The notes: a model not told the origin generated them from the sequence alone. Counted from the stretch's first letter, positions 16,194 to 26,409 are shown. The stretch: DNA of 64,000 bases from Colwellia sp. 39_35_sub15_T18 (GCA_002162675.1 MAAE01000046.1:1-64000); one strand, 5' to 3'. A program made the numbers and translations.

Positions 16194-17066
16194 TTACTTC
16201 AGGTTATACCACAATTTTTTGTTTTTCAGTGGTGTCAGTGGCGGTAATAGTGGGTTGCTCAGTGTTATAACTTTTCTCTGATTAAGTCGTCCCATTGCAA
16301 ACATTTTTTTATGGGGGTGATAAGAGTAAAATAATCGATCAAAAGAGCCATCCTCTATCGACAACGTTAAGCCTTTTTCTAGGCGCTTTGCCAATAATTG
16401 CGCGTGATTATTGACAAAAAAATAAATGGGCGAAGGGTAATAGAGCAAAATATTATCCTCAACGATCATATTTGGATTTGCTTGTGTTTCAATCTCTTGC
16501 CATGCCTCATTGATACCTCTTGGAAAAAAATCAAAGCGATGAGCTGCAAGCATTTCAAAGAGGCCATCATAAGTAGAGGTAGTAGTAACAGTGAATTGGT
16601 TGGCACGTAGTATTTCAGTATCTGGCCAATCGTGACCTTGTCCAGCAGTATATTGCTGTAAATCTTTAATATTATTAACCGCAGCAAATTTATTTTTATC
16701 TTCTTTGCGAATGAGCAAAACTCTATGCCCCAACAATCCTTTTAATAGCGGTATACGAACGGGTAGTAGTTGTTTTTCTCGATCGACAGAAGTAACAGTC
16801 CATACGACATCAATACTTCTCCCTTGAGCAAGTTCATGTATTGCGCGCCCTTGCTTCATTGTATTAGGTGTTGCTTTAAGGTGGCGAGTATTTAACGGTG
16901 TTGCGGTTTTTTCTAGGGCTAATGCTAATAGTTTAACAAAGTATTCACTACGGTTATCCTTAATCCCTTCAGGCTTGACGTAAGTAATGATCTTATCGTT
17001 CGCCTGACAAAGGTGTCCTGCAAAGCTAAGGGTGATGATAAAAGCGACGGTATTAAAATACTTCAT
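16194..17066 (-). CDS. Periplasmic solute-binding-like protein (PBP2 fold)
   Basis: A 290-residue secreted protein. A signal peptide (MKYFNTVAFIITLSFAGHLC) is followed by a type 2 periplasmic-binding fold of the kind widespread in Alteromonadales without an ABC partner. Examples are IDVVWTVTSVDREKQLLPVRIPL, DLQQYTAGQGHDWPDTEILRA, and the DFFPRGINEAWQE turn. No permease or kinase is adjacent. It may be a detached sensory or scavenging binding protein; ligand unknown. It sits between the LacI gene and the sucrose phosphorylase gene but is not clearly part of that operon. Confidence 0.75.
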   Translation of the reverse strand: MKYFNTVAFIITLSFAGHLCQANDKIITYVKPEGIKDNRSEYFVKLLALALEKTATPLNTRHLKATPNTMKQGRAIHELAQGRSIDVVWTVTSVDREKQLLPVRIPLLKGLLGHRVLLIRKEDKNKFAAVNNIKDLQQYTAGQGHDWPDTEILRANQFTVTTTSTYDGLFEMLAAHRFDFFPRGINEAWQEIETQANPNMIVEDNILLYYPSPIYFFVNNHAQLLAKRLEKGLTLSIEDGSFDRLFYSYHPHKKMFAMGRLNQRKVITLSNPLLPPLTPLKNKKLWYNLK

Positions 17067-17229
17067 TAAGGTAGCTGATATATTTTATTTTAAATATTTA
17101 ACAGAGAGTTAATGACTAGTATAAGGGAAAAGTAGCACAAGGGAAAAGAGCACAGAAATAATAATTATTCTTGTGCTCTTAAGTTATGAAATTTAATGTC
17201 CAAGCTCAGGAGAAATGTGTGGTTATAAA

Positions 17230-18702
17230 CTATTTTTGCAAAAGCGCATTCAGATCCGTTAGGGTGTTATCACCCTGATTATCTACGGTTATTAATGCTT
17301 TATTTTCAATTAAATTTACGGTTAATGTGGCCGAACAATCCTTATTTTCCCATAACATTGTTAGTTGCTCTTGCTCAAATATAAAGCTGAATTCACCATG
17401 AAAGGCATTACAACTATTACGTATGCTAATTAGTGTAGTGAGCGCCTTAGTGATTGGCTTTTGCAATGACTTATTGATATGTTCACGGTTTAGGTAAGGC
17501 CGATTTATATCTCTCCCCACCTGAGTTTTTGCAAGTAATGCCATATCATTTGTTTCAGCGAGTAAACCTGCATAGTAAACTTGCGGTATACCGGGGGAAA
17601 AAAACTGTATTGCTCGGGCAAGTAGGTAATCAAAATCATTTTTACCCAGTGCGTCATAATAGGTACAGTTGACTTGGTATAAGTCAACATTGCTAGCAGC
17701 AGCACCCGTTGCTTGCTTACTTTCTCCTTCACTATTGGTATGAATTTTTTCAACTAAGGTATCAATTTCTTTATTGGTGAGTAGCCCAGCTTTGCCGTCC
17801 ATAGGTCCGACATCGATGATACCAATGCCATCGTGAGTATCGAGTACTGTGATACAGTTTCTAGGTGAAATTTTCAGCCAATTGGCTAAAGCGTTAAAGT
17901 TTTTGTTGAATAGAGTATGTAGAATTAATGGCGGTAAGGCAAAATCGTAAACTTGATCAACACGCTTAGCTATCTCTATTTGTGTTTGATAATACGAGTG
18001 AATTTCAACTAAGGTTTCAATACCAACACTATTGGCTTTATCGGTAAGTTCATTGATAAATTCAAAGGTTTCTTCGAGCATAAAACAACTACTCCCCGCT
18101 TTTTTAATCGCATAGCCCGCGGCATCTAAACGGATTATTTTAATATTACTCTCAGCAAACGTAGATAGAATGCGGGCTAAATAATCTTGTCCGCTTTTAG
18201 AACTGACATCTATATCAATTTGGTTTTCTGTAAAGGTTGTCCAAAACTCTGCTGACTCATTGTCTCTAAGTGCAAACTCAGTAAAGCAACTGCCCGGCCT
18301 AGGACGATAGATTTTTTCTTGTTGTTCATCAGTTAAACCGTTAGGAAAAACTTTGTCTTTTGTTAAAAATAAATCCCAGTAGGGCGAGTTTTTTCCGTTG
18401 TTGAGTACGTCTTGAAATTCATCAGATTTTGCTGAGATATGATTGACGATAAGATCGGCCATTACATCATAATGTTCAGCTAAAACTTTTATATCTTGCC
18501 AAGTGCCTAGCCGGTTATCCACTTTGGTATGGTCTATTGGATCGAAACCAGCATCACTGCCATCAATGGGATAATAAAATGGCAATAAATGCACTCCTGA
18601 AAATTGGTTTGCTAACTGCTCATTAAGGATGTTGTGTAGTTCTTTGATATTTGAACCGGTTAACCTATCGACATAGGTAATCAATTGCACATTATTTTTC
18701 AT
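17230..18702 (-). CDS. scrP: Sucrose phosphorylase (GH13)
   Basis: A 490-residue GH13 phosphorylase that converts sucrose and phosphate to glucose-1-phosphate and fructose. Residues equivalent to the Bifidobacterium enzyme are all present with a one-residue offset: nucleophile D193 in IRLDAAGY, acid/base E233 in LVEIHSYY, and D291 in LDTHDGIG. The YDFALPPLILHTLF and RPRPGSCF stretches also match. A close relative acting on glucosylglycerate or sucrose-6-phosphate is possible. Without a PTS gene nearby, sucrose itself is most likely. The gene reads away from the MFS gene, and a palindromic operator lies 30 bases upstream of the start. Confidence 0.87.
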   Translation of the reverse strand: MKNNVQLITYVDRLTGSNIKELHNILNEQLANQFSGVHLLPFYYPIDGSDAGFDPIDHTKVDNRLGTWQDIKVLAEHYDVMADLIVNHISAKSDEFQDVLNNGKNSPYWDLFLTKDKVFPNGLTDEQQEKIYRPRPGSCFTEFALRDNESAEFWTTFTENQIDIDVSSKSGQDYLARILSTFAESNIKIIRLDAAGYAIKKAGSSCFMLEETFEFINELTDKANSVGIETLVEIHSYYQTQIEIAKRVDQVYDFALPPLILHTLFNKNFNALANWLKISPRNCITVLDTHDGIGIIDVGPMDGKAGLLTNKEIDTLVEKIHTNSEGESKQATGAAASNVDLYQVNCTYYDALGKNDFDYLLARAIQFFSPGIPQVYYAGLLAETNDMALLAKTQVGRDINRPYLNREHINKSLQKPITKALTTLISIRNSCNAFHGEFSFIFEQEQLTMLWENKDCSATLTVNLIENKALITVDNQGDNTLTDLNALLQK

Positions 18703-18731
18703 AAATTAACCATTACTATTTTAAATTGAAT

Positions 18732-18745
18732 CTTAATCGATTAAG
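18732..18745. promoter_or_regulatory. LacI-type operator between scrP and transporter
   Basis: CTTAATCGATTAAG is a perfect 14-bp palindrome in the divergent scrP/MFS intergenic region. It is identical to the site in front of the TonB receptor, and its CG centre is typical of LacI operators. Its position 30 bases before the scrP start suits repression. Confidence 0.75.
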
Positions 18746-18902
18746 TTATATATTCAACTACTCAGTGATTATTTTCAAGAATAATTTTATATTTTTATTA
18801 TTTTAAGAAATTATTACCACGGCATTGAATGTAAATAGTGCATAAATTTATAGAGTTAATTATTAACAGTTAAATATATAATATTGTTATGAGGAGAAAA
18901 CC

Positions 18903-20174
18903 ATGAATCACACAAGCCACTCAAAAGAAGGTGCTTTATCTTTGCAAGATACGTCAATATTACGTATTAAACTATTAACATATATGATGTTTTTTGTTTT
19001 TGCTATGACGTCTGATGCCGTTGGTGTCATTATTCCAGAGTTAATTAAAACTTATGATTTGAATTTAACACAAGCCAGTGCCTTTCATTATGTGCCGATG
19101 ATTTTTATTGCGCTTAGCGGCTTGTTTCTGGGCTATCTTGCCGATAAGTGGGGCAGAAAAAGTACCATTATCCTTGGTTTATCGATTTTTTCTGTTGCTT
19201 GCTTTTTATTTTCGGCAGGCAGCTCATTTTTATATTTTTTATCATTGTTAGCTTTGGTTGGTATCGCTGTTGGTTTATTCAAAACGGGCGCCTTAGCGCT
19301 TATTGGTGATATTTCAACGTCAAGTAAAGAGCATACGGCCACCATGAATACCGTTGAGGGGTTTTTCGGCGTGGGGGCCATGGTTGGCCCAGCTATTGTC
19401 AGCTATTTACTGGTGTCAGGCGTATCTTGGAAATACTTGTATATCTGTGCCGGCGTATTGTGTGTTTTGCTATGTTTAGCGGCAATGAAAACTAATTACC
19501 CTAGAAGAAATTATCCCCAAACCAATCCTCCTAAAAGCAATCCTCTTAAAGCGAAAGGCCATGCTGAAGGGCAAATTAATTTAAAGAGCTCTCTGAAAAT
19601 AATGGCCGATCCTTATGCAATGGGGTTTTCACTCGCTATTGCTTTGTACGTCGCAACGGAGGTGGCGATATATGTTTGGATGCCAACATTACTGGTTGAA
19701 TATAGCGGCTCACTGGTATGGTTGGCGACTTATGCACTGACCGTCTTTTTTGCCTTACGAGCGGGGGGAAGGTTTTTGGGCGTATGGATGTTAAAGCATT
19801 TTAGTTGGCAAAAAGTGATGTTCTGGTTTTCTTTGTCGGTATTTTTTTGCTACTTAGGGACTGCGATTATGGGGGTTGATGCGGCGGTAATTCTCTTGCC
19901 GCTATCAGGGTTATTTATGTCGATGATCTATCCAACGCTAAACTCCAAAGGCATTAGTTGTTTTCCCCAAGCTCAGCACGGCGCCGTTGCTGGTGTAATT
20001 TTATTCTTCACTGCTGTGTCTGCGGCAATAGCGCCTTTATTGATGGGGATAGTCAGTGATTTATTTGGCCATGTTGCTTATGGCTTTTATTTAGCAACAT
20101 TTTTTGCGGCCATATTAGCCTTAGTCGCTGCTTATAACCTGTTAAAAAATCCAACCCAAATTAAAATGCAATAG
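18903..20174 (+). CDS. MFS transporter, probable sucrose permease
   Basis: A 423-residue major facilitator with about twelve hydrophobic helices and the loop 2-3 motif GYLADKWGRKSTI. A basic cytoplasmic middle loop is rich in Pro and Asn. The start is supported by GAGGAGA upstream. It lies divergent from scrP and upstream of the TonB receptor and fructokinase, so inner-membrane uptake of sucrose (ScrT-like) is inferred from context; sequence alone gives no substrate. Downstream is a 197-base gap with the second operator. Confidence 0.85.
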   Translation: MNHTSHSKEGALSLQDTSILRIKLLTYMMFFVFAMTSDAVGVIIPELIKTYDLNLTQASAFHYVPMIFIALSGLFLGYLADKWGRKSTIILGLSIFSVACFLFSAGSSFLYFLSLLALVGIAVGLFKTGALALIGDISTSSKEHTATMNTVEGFFGVGAMVGPAIVSYLLVSGVSWKYLYICAGVLCVLLCLAAMKTNYPRRNYPQTNPPKSNPLKAKGHAEGQINLKSSLKIMADPYAMGFSLAIALYVATEVAIYVWMPTLLVEYSGSLVWLATYALTVFFALRAGGRFLGVWMLKHFSWQKVMFWFSLSVFFCYLGTAIMGVDAAVILLPLSGLFMSMIYPTLNSKGISCFPQAQHGAVAGVILFFTAVSAAIAPLLMGIVSDLFGHVAYGFYLATFFAAILALVAAYNLLKNPTQIKMQ

Positions 20175-20279
20175 CAAAATAAATAGTGCTTTTTATCAAT
20201 AGATTAAATGATTAATTAGCACTAACACCTCTCGAATCAAAAATAACACTTGCAATTATTATATTTTCCGGTAACTATT

Positions 20280-20297
20280 AACTTAATCGATTAAGTT
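20280..20297. promoter_or_regulatory. LacI-type operator before TonB receptor
   Basis: AACTTAATCGATTAAGTT is a perfect 18-bp palindrome containing the same 14-bp core as the site at 18732. It lies 75 bases upstream of the TonB receptor start, a position suited to control of the receptor and fructokinase genes. Confidence 0.8.
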
Positions 20298-20371
20298 GAA
20301 AAATGATTGTAATAATAAGTACTTTTTCGAAACTCTAAAACATAGACTATAAATAAGCATGGGGTGAGTAA

Positions 20372-22777
20372 ATGAAACACATTAAATATAAAAAATTCAT
20401 ATTAAGTACGTTAGCAGTAGCGGTATGCGGCAGTTTAAGTGCGGCAGAAGTCGATGATGAAAAAATTAAAGCTGTCGAAAAAGGCCTAGATTTTGAGCGT
20501 ATCGTGGTCACCGGTGTTGCTAGAGGCACCACCGTAATGGCGTCAAGTGTCTCAGTGAGTAGCTTTTCTGCCGAACAGTTAGAAACAACAACCCCTAGAA
20601 CTACTGCCGAAGCATTTAGGGCAATTCCAGGTATACGTTCTGAATCATCAGGTGGCGAAGGTAATGCTAATATCGCCGTACGCGGTTTACCCGTTGCTGC
20701 TGGTGGTGCTAAATTCTTACAACTACAAGAAGATGGTTTACCGATAATGCAATTTGGTGATATAGCCTTTGGTAATGCCGATATTTTTCTTCGTTTAGAC
20801 AGCACCATGCAAACAGTAGAGTCTATTCGTGGTGGCTCAGCCTCAACGGTCGCGAGTAATGCACCAGGTGGTATTATCAACATTATCAGTAAAACAGGGC
20901 ATCAGGAAACGGGTAGTGTATCAACAACGTTTGGTTTAGATTACGACAGCCTACGCACTGATTTTGAATATGGTGGCGAACTTAATGATTCCATGTTTTT
21001 CCATATTGGCGGCTTTATCCGCCAAGGTGATGGCGCAAGAGATGCAGGCTACACGGCCAATAAAGGCGGCCAAATTAAAGCCAATTTAACCAAAGAATTT
21101 GACGATGGCTATGTTCGTATTTACTACAAACACTTAGACGACAAAGCGATCAGCTATTTGCCGATGCCAATGAAAGCTGATGGTAGCTCTTTACCGGGTT
21201 TTGACTCTCAAACGGATACCCCCCATTCGGTTTATTTATTAGAAACTTTATCTTTAGGGGCTGATGGTGAGAGACGCCGTGGCAGTATGCAAGATGGTAT
21301 GAACCCGCAAGTCGACTCTATCGGTGTGGAAGCGGTATTTGATCTAGGTAATGACTGGGAAATTGAAAACCGCTTTAGACAATCGAGTGTTAAAGGTAGC
21401 TTCAATTCGCCATTTCCTGCGGAAGTCGCTTCGGGTTCAAGTATTGCTGCAAGTATCGCCGGTGACGGTGCAACGCTAACGTATGCCAATGGTTCAATGG
21501 CGGGTCAAGCCTTTGATGGTAGTGAGCAAATCATGCGTATTCACACTTTTGATGTTGAAATGAGTGACTTTGGCTCACTGGCTAATGACTTAAAATTAAC
21601 CAAAACACTGGGTGATACGAGTATCACCGTAGGTTATTACAAAGCGCTACAAAATATTGAAATGTCTTGGCTGTGGAATTCCTATTTAATGGAAATTAAA
21701 GGGGATAATGCCGCGCTACTTAATGTTAGCGCAGCTGATGGCACAAGTTTTTCAGATAATGGTTTATACGCTTACGGCGTACCAGCATGGGGTAACTGTT
21801 GTCAACGTAATTATGATATTGAATATGACATTAGTGCGCCTTATTTAGCCTTATCATCACAGCTTGGCAATATCACCCTTGACTTAAGTGTACGTCATGA
21901 CAGTGGTACAGCAACAGGCTCTTATGCCGGTGCTGTTCAGTCTAGCGTTGACATGAATCGTGATGGGGTAATTTCTAAACCAGAAGAAAGTGTTTCTTCT
22001 ATTGATAATGCCAACGCATCACCTGTTAATTATGACTGGAGCTACACTTCTTATTCATTAGGTGCTAACTATCAGGTTAACGATAACTTAGCTTCTTTTG
22101 TGCGCTTAAGTCGTGGTGGTAGAGCGAATGCCGATCGCTTAGCCTTTGGCAAAATTAATGCTGACGGCTCAGTTGCTTCAGCAGATGCGGTCGACTTGGT
22201 TGATCAATTGGAGTTAGGAGTAAAATTCCGCCAAGATAGCTTTTCAGTATTTGCCACCGCCTTTGCTGCTGAAACGGAAGAGCAAAATTTTGAAGCCACT
22301 AGCCAAACATTCTTTGATAGAGTTTATGAAGCCTATGGCGTTGAAGTAGAATCGAGTTACTTTATTGGTGACTTTGATTTTCGTGGTAATTTAACTTGGA
22401 CCGATGCTGAAATAACACAAGATGCACTTAACCCAAGCGTTGTTGGCAACACACCTCGAAGACAAGCTGATTTAGTCTATTCATTGATGGCTCGCTATAA
22501 CTTTGCTCAAGGCTCTGCCGGTTTAAGTTTTATTGGTACTACTGATGCTTACGCGCAAGATAATAATGATTTGAAATTTGATGGTTATACTGCAGTTAAT
22601 GCTTTTGCAAACTATATGCTGTCTGATAACTTGTCAGTATCTTTAAATATAAATAATATTTTTGATACCGTAGGTATTACCGAATCAGAAGAGGGCTCAG
22701 TACCGGCTAACGGTATTATCCGCGCAAGAACGATTAACGGTAGAACGAGCAGTTTAACCCTTAGATACGACTTTTAA
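20372..22777 (+). CDS. TonB-dependent receptor, probable sucrose uptake
   Basis: An 801-residue outer-membrane receptor. It has a signal peptide (KKFILSTLAVAVCGSLSAAE), a plug domain with TAEAFRAIPGIRSESSGGEG and SIRGGSASTVASNAPGGIINI, and a 22-strand-type barrel ending in aromatic Phe (SSLTLRYDF). Its place between the MFS transporter and fructokinase, behind a LacI operator, points to uptake of sucrose or related oligosaccharide. The region between 21790 and 21830 encodes a Cys pair (GNCCQRNYD), probably extracellular. A terminator follows the stop. Confidence 0.9.
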   Translation: MKHIKYKKFILSTLAVAVCGSLSAAEVDDEKIKAVEKGLDFERIVVTGVARGTTVMASSVSVSSFSAEQLETTTPRTTAEAFRAIPGIRSESSGGEGNANIAVRGLPVAAGGAKFLQLQEDGLPIMQFGDIAFGNADIFLRLDSTMQTVESIRGGSASTVASNAPGGIINIISKTGHQETGSVSTTFGLDYDSLRTDFEYGGELNDSMFFHIGGFIRQGDGARDAGYTANKGGQIKANLTKEFDDGYVRIYYKHLDDKAISYLPMPMKADGSSLPGFDSQTDTPHSVYLLETLSLGADGERRRGSMQDGMNPQVDSIGVEAVFDLGNDWEIENRFRQSSVKGSFNSPFPAEVASGSSIAASIAGDGATLTYANGSMAGQAFDGSEQIMRIHTFDVEMSDFGSLANDLKLTKTLGDTSITVGYYKALQNIEMSWLWNSYLMEIKGDNAALLNVSAADGTSFSDNGLYAYGVPAWGNCCQRNYDIEYDISAPYLALSSQLGNITLDLSVRHDSGTATGSYAGAVQSSVDMNRDGVISKPEESVSSIDNANASPVNYDWSYTSYSLGANYQVNDNLASFVRLSRGGRANADRLAFGKINADGSVASADAVDLVDQLELGVKFRQDSFSVFATAFAAETEEQNFEATSQTFFDRVYEAYGVEVESSYFIGDFDFRGNLTWTDAEITQDALNPSVVGNTPRRQADLVYSLMARYNFAQGSAGLSFIGTTDAYAQDNNDLKFDGYTAVNAFANYMLSDNLSVSLNINNIFDTVGITESEEGSVPANGIIRARTINGRTSSLTLRYDF

Positions 22778-22801
22778 TTCGAATAGTTTTTGATATTAAC
22801 C

Positions 22802-22827
22802 AAGCCCATTTCGGTGGGCTTTTTTAT
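22802..22827 (+). terminator. Rho-independent terminator after TonB receptor
   Basis: The stem AAGCCCA (22802–22808) and TGGGCTT (22815–22821) is followed by a T run. It lies between the receptor and fructokinase genes and overlaps the untranslated leader of the latter, so some read-through is likely. Confidence 0.85.
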
Positions 22828-22888
22828 GTTTAGGATGAACGGTATATTGCAATGCTATGGAGGGCAAAGTGCGATAGAAGGAATTCTT

Positions 22889-23830
22889 ATGTTTTCTTTA
22901 CTCAGTTACGGTGAAGTTTTAGTTGATTTTCTGCCTAGTGAACAAGGTGAAAGTTACTATCCCATGGCGGGTGGTGCTCCTGCTAATGTCGCTGTCGCTT
23001 TTGCTAAACTAGGCGGTGAAAGCTATTTTGCCGGTGGTATAAGTCATGATAATTTTGGCGCTATGCTATTGCAAGCCTTAGAAAAAAATAACGTAAAGAG
23101 TCAGTATGTCTATCGTGTTGAGCAAGCCAATACTGCCATGGTACTGGTGAGTTTAGATGCTAACGGCGAAAGATCTTTTAACTTTTATCGACATAATACC
23201 GCCGACACTTGTTATGGCAAAACGCAAATTGATGCCATAAATTGGCAAGACATTAGTATATTTCATTGTTGTTCAAATACCTTGACCAATACCAGTATGA
23301 ACAGCAGCAGTTTGTATGCCTTAAAAAAAGCCAAGCTTAATAACACACTGGTTAGTTTTGATGTCAATTTACGTCAGCAGCTTTGGCAGGAGCTTCATTT
23401 ACTGCCGGAGCGTGTTAATGCCTGTCTTAAGCTCAGTGATTTAGTCAAATTAAGTAAAGATGAAGCCTTGTATTTGGCCGCGCAGACAGAGCAAAGTTAT
23501 CAAGAGTATCTTAATAGTTTACTTGCCTTAGATATAAAGCTGATTGTTATTACTGACGGGCCAAATGCTGTACAGGTTCTATCTTTAGCCTTCTCAAGCT
23601 TTATCAAGGTTCCTGCTATTAGGGCGGTTGATACTACCGCCGCTGGCGACAGCTTTATTGCGAGCTTTATTTTCTCATTAACAGAGCAAAGCCAAGCTAA
23701 TGCACTCACTCACTCACTTACCGAGCTAGACAAGGTCACTAATGCAGTATTATTTGCGGCTAAATGTGGCGCTTATACCTGTCAACAAAAAGGAGCATTT
23801 GCGGCTTTACCATCGTTCAATGATATCTAA
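22889..23830 (+). CDS. scrK: Fructokinase, PfkB family
   Basis: A ~313-residue PfkB-type sugar kinase that would phosphorylate the fructose released by sucrose phosphorylase. The N-terminal signature GEVLVDFLP and GGAPANVAVAFAKLGG (pfkB motif 1) and the C-terminal DTTAAGDSFIASF (motif 2 with catalytic Asp) are clear. ATG 22889 is preferred: GAAGGA precedes it and the protein begins as usual. The frame open from 22790 overlaps the terminator. It closes the sucrose locus. Confidence 0.87.
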   Translation: MFSLLSYGEVLVDFLPSEQGESYYPMAGGAPANVAVAFAKLGGESYFAGGISHDNFGAMLLQALEKNNVKSQYVYRVEQANTAMVLVSLDANGERSFNFYRHNTADTCYGKTQIDAINWQDISIFHCCSNTLTNTSMNSSSLYALKKAKLNNTLVSFDVNLRQQLWQELHLLPERVNACLKLSDLVKLSKDEALYLAAQTEQSYQEYLNSLLALDIKLIVITDGPNAVQVLSLAFSSFIKVPAIRAVDTTAAGDSFIASFIFSLTEQSQANALTHSLTELDKVTNAVLFAAKCGAYTCQQKGAFAALPSFNDI

Positions 23831-23949
23831 CTTTCATGCTCCTTTTGAAAGTAAATAAGGTCTCATTGAATACTAGCGGTGTTGAACTTCATTGTCTGGT
23901 CACCGCGTAAACCCAGCAGAAATTAATCCGCTGGGTATTTTTTAGGGTA

Positions 23950-25074
23950 TTATTTGGCGTATATGGGATAATCTGTGTATCCCTGATGAGTGCCGCCATA
24001 CATGCTTGTTGGGTCAACAGCATTCAATGGCCACTGGTGCTTTATTCTATCGGGCAAGTCTGGATTGGCGATAAACGGGCGACCAAAACCAAATATATCA
24101 CCATTGCCTTTTGTTAATACTTTCAGTGCTTTTTCTGGCGTATATTTTCCTGCGTACATAATTACGCCATCAAAAGTTTTTCTAACATCTTGGTAAAAAT
24201 CGTCAGGTAAATCAGGAGCATTATCCCAATCAGCTTCAGCGAGAGATAGATAGGCGATGCCGATATTATTTAAAATTTTAATTGCTTCGATATACGTAAC
24301 GTGTGGATCACTTTCGACTAACCCTAAATAAACCCTTTCTTCATCTGTGCTTGAAAATAATGGTGCGAACCTAACGCCAACTTTGTCTGCTCCCATAACC
24401 TGGGCAACAGCTTGAGTTATTTCTTTTAAAAATCGTAAGCGATTCTCTAAACTACCTCCATATTTATCCGTTCTATTGTTGGTATGCTCAGAAATAAACT
24501 GATTAACAAGGTAACCATTAGCACAATGTAATTCGACACCGTCAAAACCCGCTTCTTTAGCGTTAATGGCTGCTGCTTTGTACATTTGAACCAGCTCTTC
24601 AACCTCAGCGGTGGATAGTGCCCTTGGTTTACTCGGCTCAGCCAGTGCCCCTTGCTCTGGTGCTGTTTCAATAAAAACTTTAACGGCATCCGCTTTAATC
24701 TCAGAAGGGCTGACAGGTGCTGCTTTATTTGGCTGTAATGACGTGTGAGAAACTCGGCCAACATGCCATAATTGACAGAAAATTATACTGCCAGCCTCAT
24801 GTACTGCTTGAGTTACTTGTTTCCAGCCGTTAACTTGTTCAGCGCTATAAATCCCCGGAGTCCATGCATAGCCTTGGCCTCTGGGTTCTATTTGAGTGCC
24901 TTCTGTTACCATAAAACCAGCACCAGCACGTTGCGCATAATATTCAGCCATTAATTTATTAGGGATATTACCGGGTTGTGAGCTTCTAGAGCGCGTTAAC
25001 GGGGGCAAAACAATGCGGTTTTTGAGTGTATAAGGACCAAGCGGTGTTTCTTTAAATAAGTGAGAGAATGTCAT
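23950..25074 (-). CDS. Old Yellow Enzyme (NADH:flavin oxidoreductase)
   Basis: A 374-residue FMN-dependent ene-reductase of the NemA/OYE type, reducing activated C=C bonds or nitro compounds. The barrel shows LKNRIVLPPLTRSRS, QLWHVGRVSH, FDGVELHCANGYLVNQFISEHTNNR and GGSLENRLRF, the last two holding substrate and flavin contacts. The length is normal. It is divergent from a LysR regulator 78 bases away, which probably controls it in response to an electrophile or oxidant; that is inference. Confidence 0.9.
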   Translation of the reverse strand: MTFSHLFKETPLGPYTLKNRIVLPPLTRSRSSQPGNIPNKLMAEYYAQRAGAGFMVTEGTQIEPRGQGYAWTPGIYSAEQVNGWKQVTQAVHEAGSIIFCQLWHVGRVSHTSLQPNKAAPVSPSEIKADAVKVFIETAPEQGALAEPSKPRALSTAEVEELVQMYKAAAINAKEAGFDGVELHCANGYLVNQFISEHTNNRTDKYGGSLENRLRFLKEITQAVAQVMGADKVGVRFAPLFSSTDEERVYLGLVESDPHVTYIEAIKILNNIGIAYLSLAEADWDNAPDLPDDFYQDVRKTFDGVIMYAGKYTPEKALKVLTKGNGDIFGFGRPFIANPDLPDRIKHQWPLNAVDPTSMYGGTHQGYTDYPIYAK

Positions 25075-25164
25075 GTTGAAATGTTCCGAATAAAATTGAT
25101 GATATGTATGTTAAACTTCAGCTAATACAAATAAAAACAATATAAACTTGTTGTGGATACAAGA

Positions 25165-26064
25165 ATGAGTGGTATCAATAGGTTAGACATAAAGCAACTA
25201 CGTGTGTTGCAGTTATTGTTGCAAGAGCGAAATTTGTCAAAAGTAGCCAGTCTTATGGGGCTAACCCAACAAGCCATTAGTGAGCAACTTAAAAAATTAA
25301 GAAATACTTTTGATGATAAACTGTTTATTAGAACCAATAATGGCGTGATACCTACTCAAGTTGCCGAAAAAATGCAGCATAAAGTTAATAATATACTTGC
25401 AGATATAGATAACTTGATTGCTGGAGAGCAATTTAATCCGTCGAAACTCTCTGGGATTTTGCAAATAAGCTCTTCAGATTATGCCCTTATTACAATCCTG
25501 CCAATGTTGCTAAAACAAGTGAATGAATTAGCCCCAAATTTAAAAGTGATCATCCGAGATTTTGAATCAGATAACTTAGATAAGTTAATGGTAACGGGGG
25601 AGCTTGATCTTGTTTTTACTTTTCCAGAGTTTATTCCGGATCATTATCCCAACAAGCGATTATTTGAAGAGCAGCATATTTGCGTGACCGGCAAAAAATC
25701 AATTTATGGTGATAAAAAATACAGCCTGAAAGAAATTGCCCAGCTACCACAAATTATAATTTCACCTTCAAGACCCAATCTAAAAGGCTCGCACGATTCT
25801 TGGTTTGCTAAAAAAGGCCTGAAAAGAAATATATTAATGTCAGTGCCCAGTTTCTCCGCCGCCGCTACCATTATTGAGGCAACCAATACCATCGCTTTTT
25901 TACCTGCCAAACTATTACCAGAGTCTAGGTTAGTTCCCATTGAAATAGCAGAAAACCCGCCTAAGTTTGATGTTATTGTCGCTTGGCACCCGCGCTCAAC
26001 CAACAATCCATTGCACCAATGGTTATTGATATTACTCGATAATATTTTTTATCCTGACGAATAA
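25165..26064 (+). CDS. LysR-family regulator
   Basis: A ~299-residue LysR regulator. The winged helix LDIKQLRVLQLLLQERNLSKVASLMGLTQQAISEQLKKLR is at the N-terminus and a type 2 periplasmic-binding-like effector domain follows. ATG 25165 gives a normal N-terminus; a GTG at 25153 is also possible and neither has a strong ribosome-binding site. Divergent orientation to the Old Yellow Enzyme gene suggests it regulates that gene. Confidence 0.85.
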   Translation: MSGINRLDIKQLRVLQLLLQERNLSKVASLMGLTQQAISEQLKKLRNTFDDKLFIRTNNGVIPTQVAEKMQHKVNNILADIDNLIAGEQFNPSKLSGILQISSSDYALITILPMLLKQVNELAPNLKVIIRDFESDNLDKLMVTGELDLVFTFPEFIPDHYPNKRLFEEQHICVTGKKSIYGDKKYSLKEIAQLPQIIISPSRPNLKGSHDSWFAKKGLKRNILMSVPSFSAAATIIEATNTIAFLPAKLLPESRLVPIEIAENPPKFDVIVAWHPRSTNNPLHQWLLILLDNIFYPDE

Positions 26065-26409
26065 CGTATTAAATAGGCTCAATGATAAGTTTTATTTGAC
26101 TAACGATGCATTGTTATCTATTTATTAAATAACAATGGACTATGTAGTCAATAAAATAGCTAAAGAAACAATAAAAAACTAAAAATATTGTCATAGCTAA
26201 TGCCCCTATTTTTACTGATTTTCTTGTTGCAGGGATGTTTGAAATTGAGAAAAAGCAACTTACGGATATGTCATCTAGCCTTATCGAGTAATTTTGTTGC
26301 ACCTCTTTAAATACTAATGCCTTGTTTACTTAATATATGCCTAAAAAGCGTTATGAATCTTAATTACATTCAATAATGTTGTCGATAATATTTTAAAAGG
26401 GTCGTGTAC
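26065..26409. other. Intergenic stretch
   Basis: This is 345 AT-rich bases. A minus-strand frame at 26114–26302 (62 codons, one hydrophobic segment) has no ribosome-binding site or recognisable family, so I do not call it. I see no clear terminator or operator. Confidence 0.4.

Noticed and set aside
26114-26302. Minus-strand 62-codon frame with a hydrophobic segment
   Set aside because: No ribosome-binding site, no recognisable family and low-complexity AT-rich sequence.
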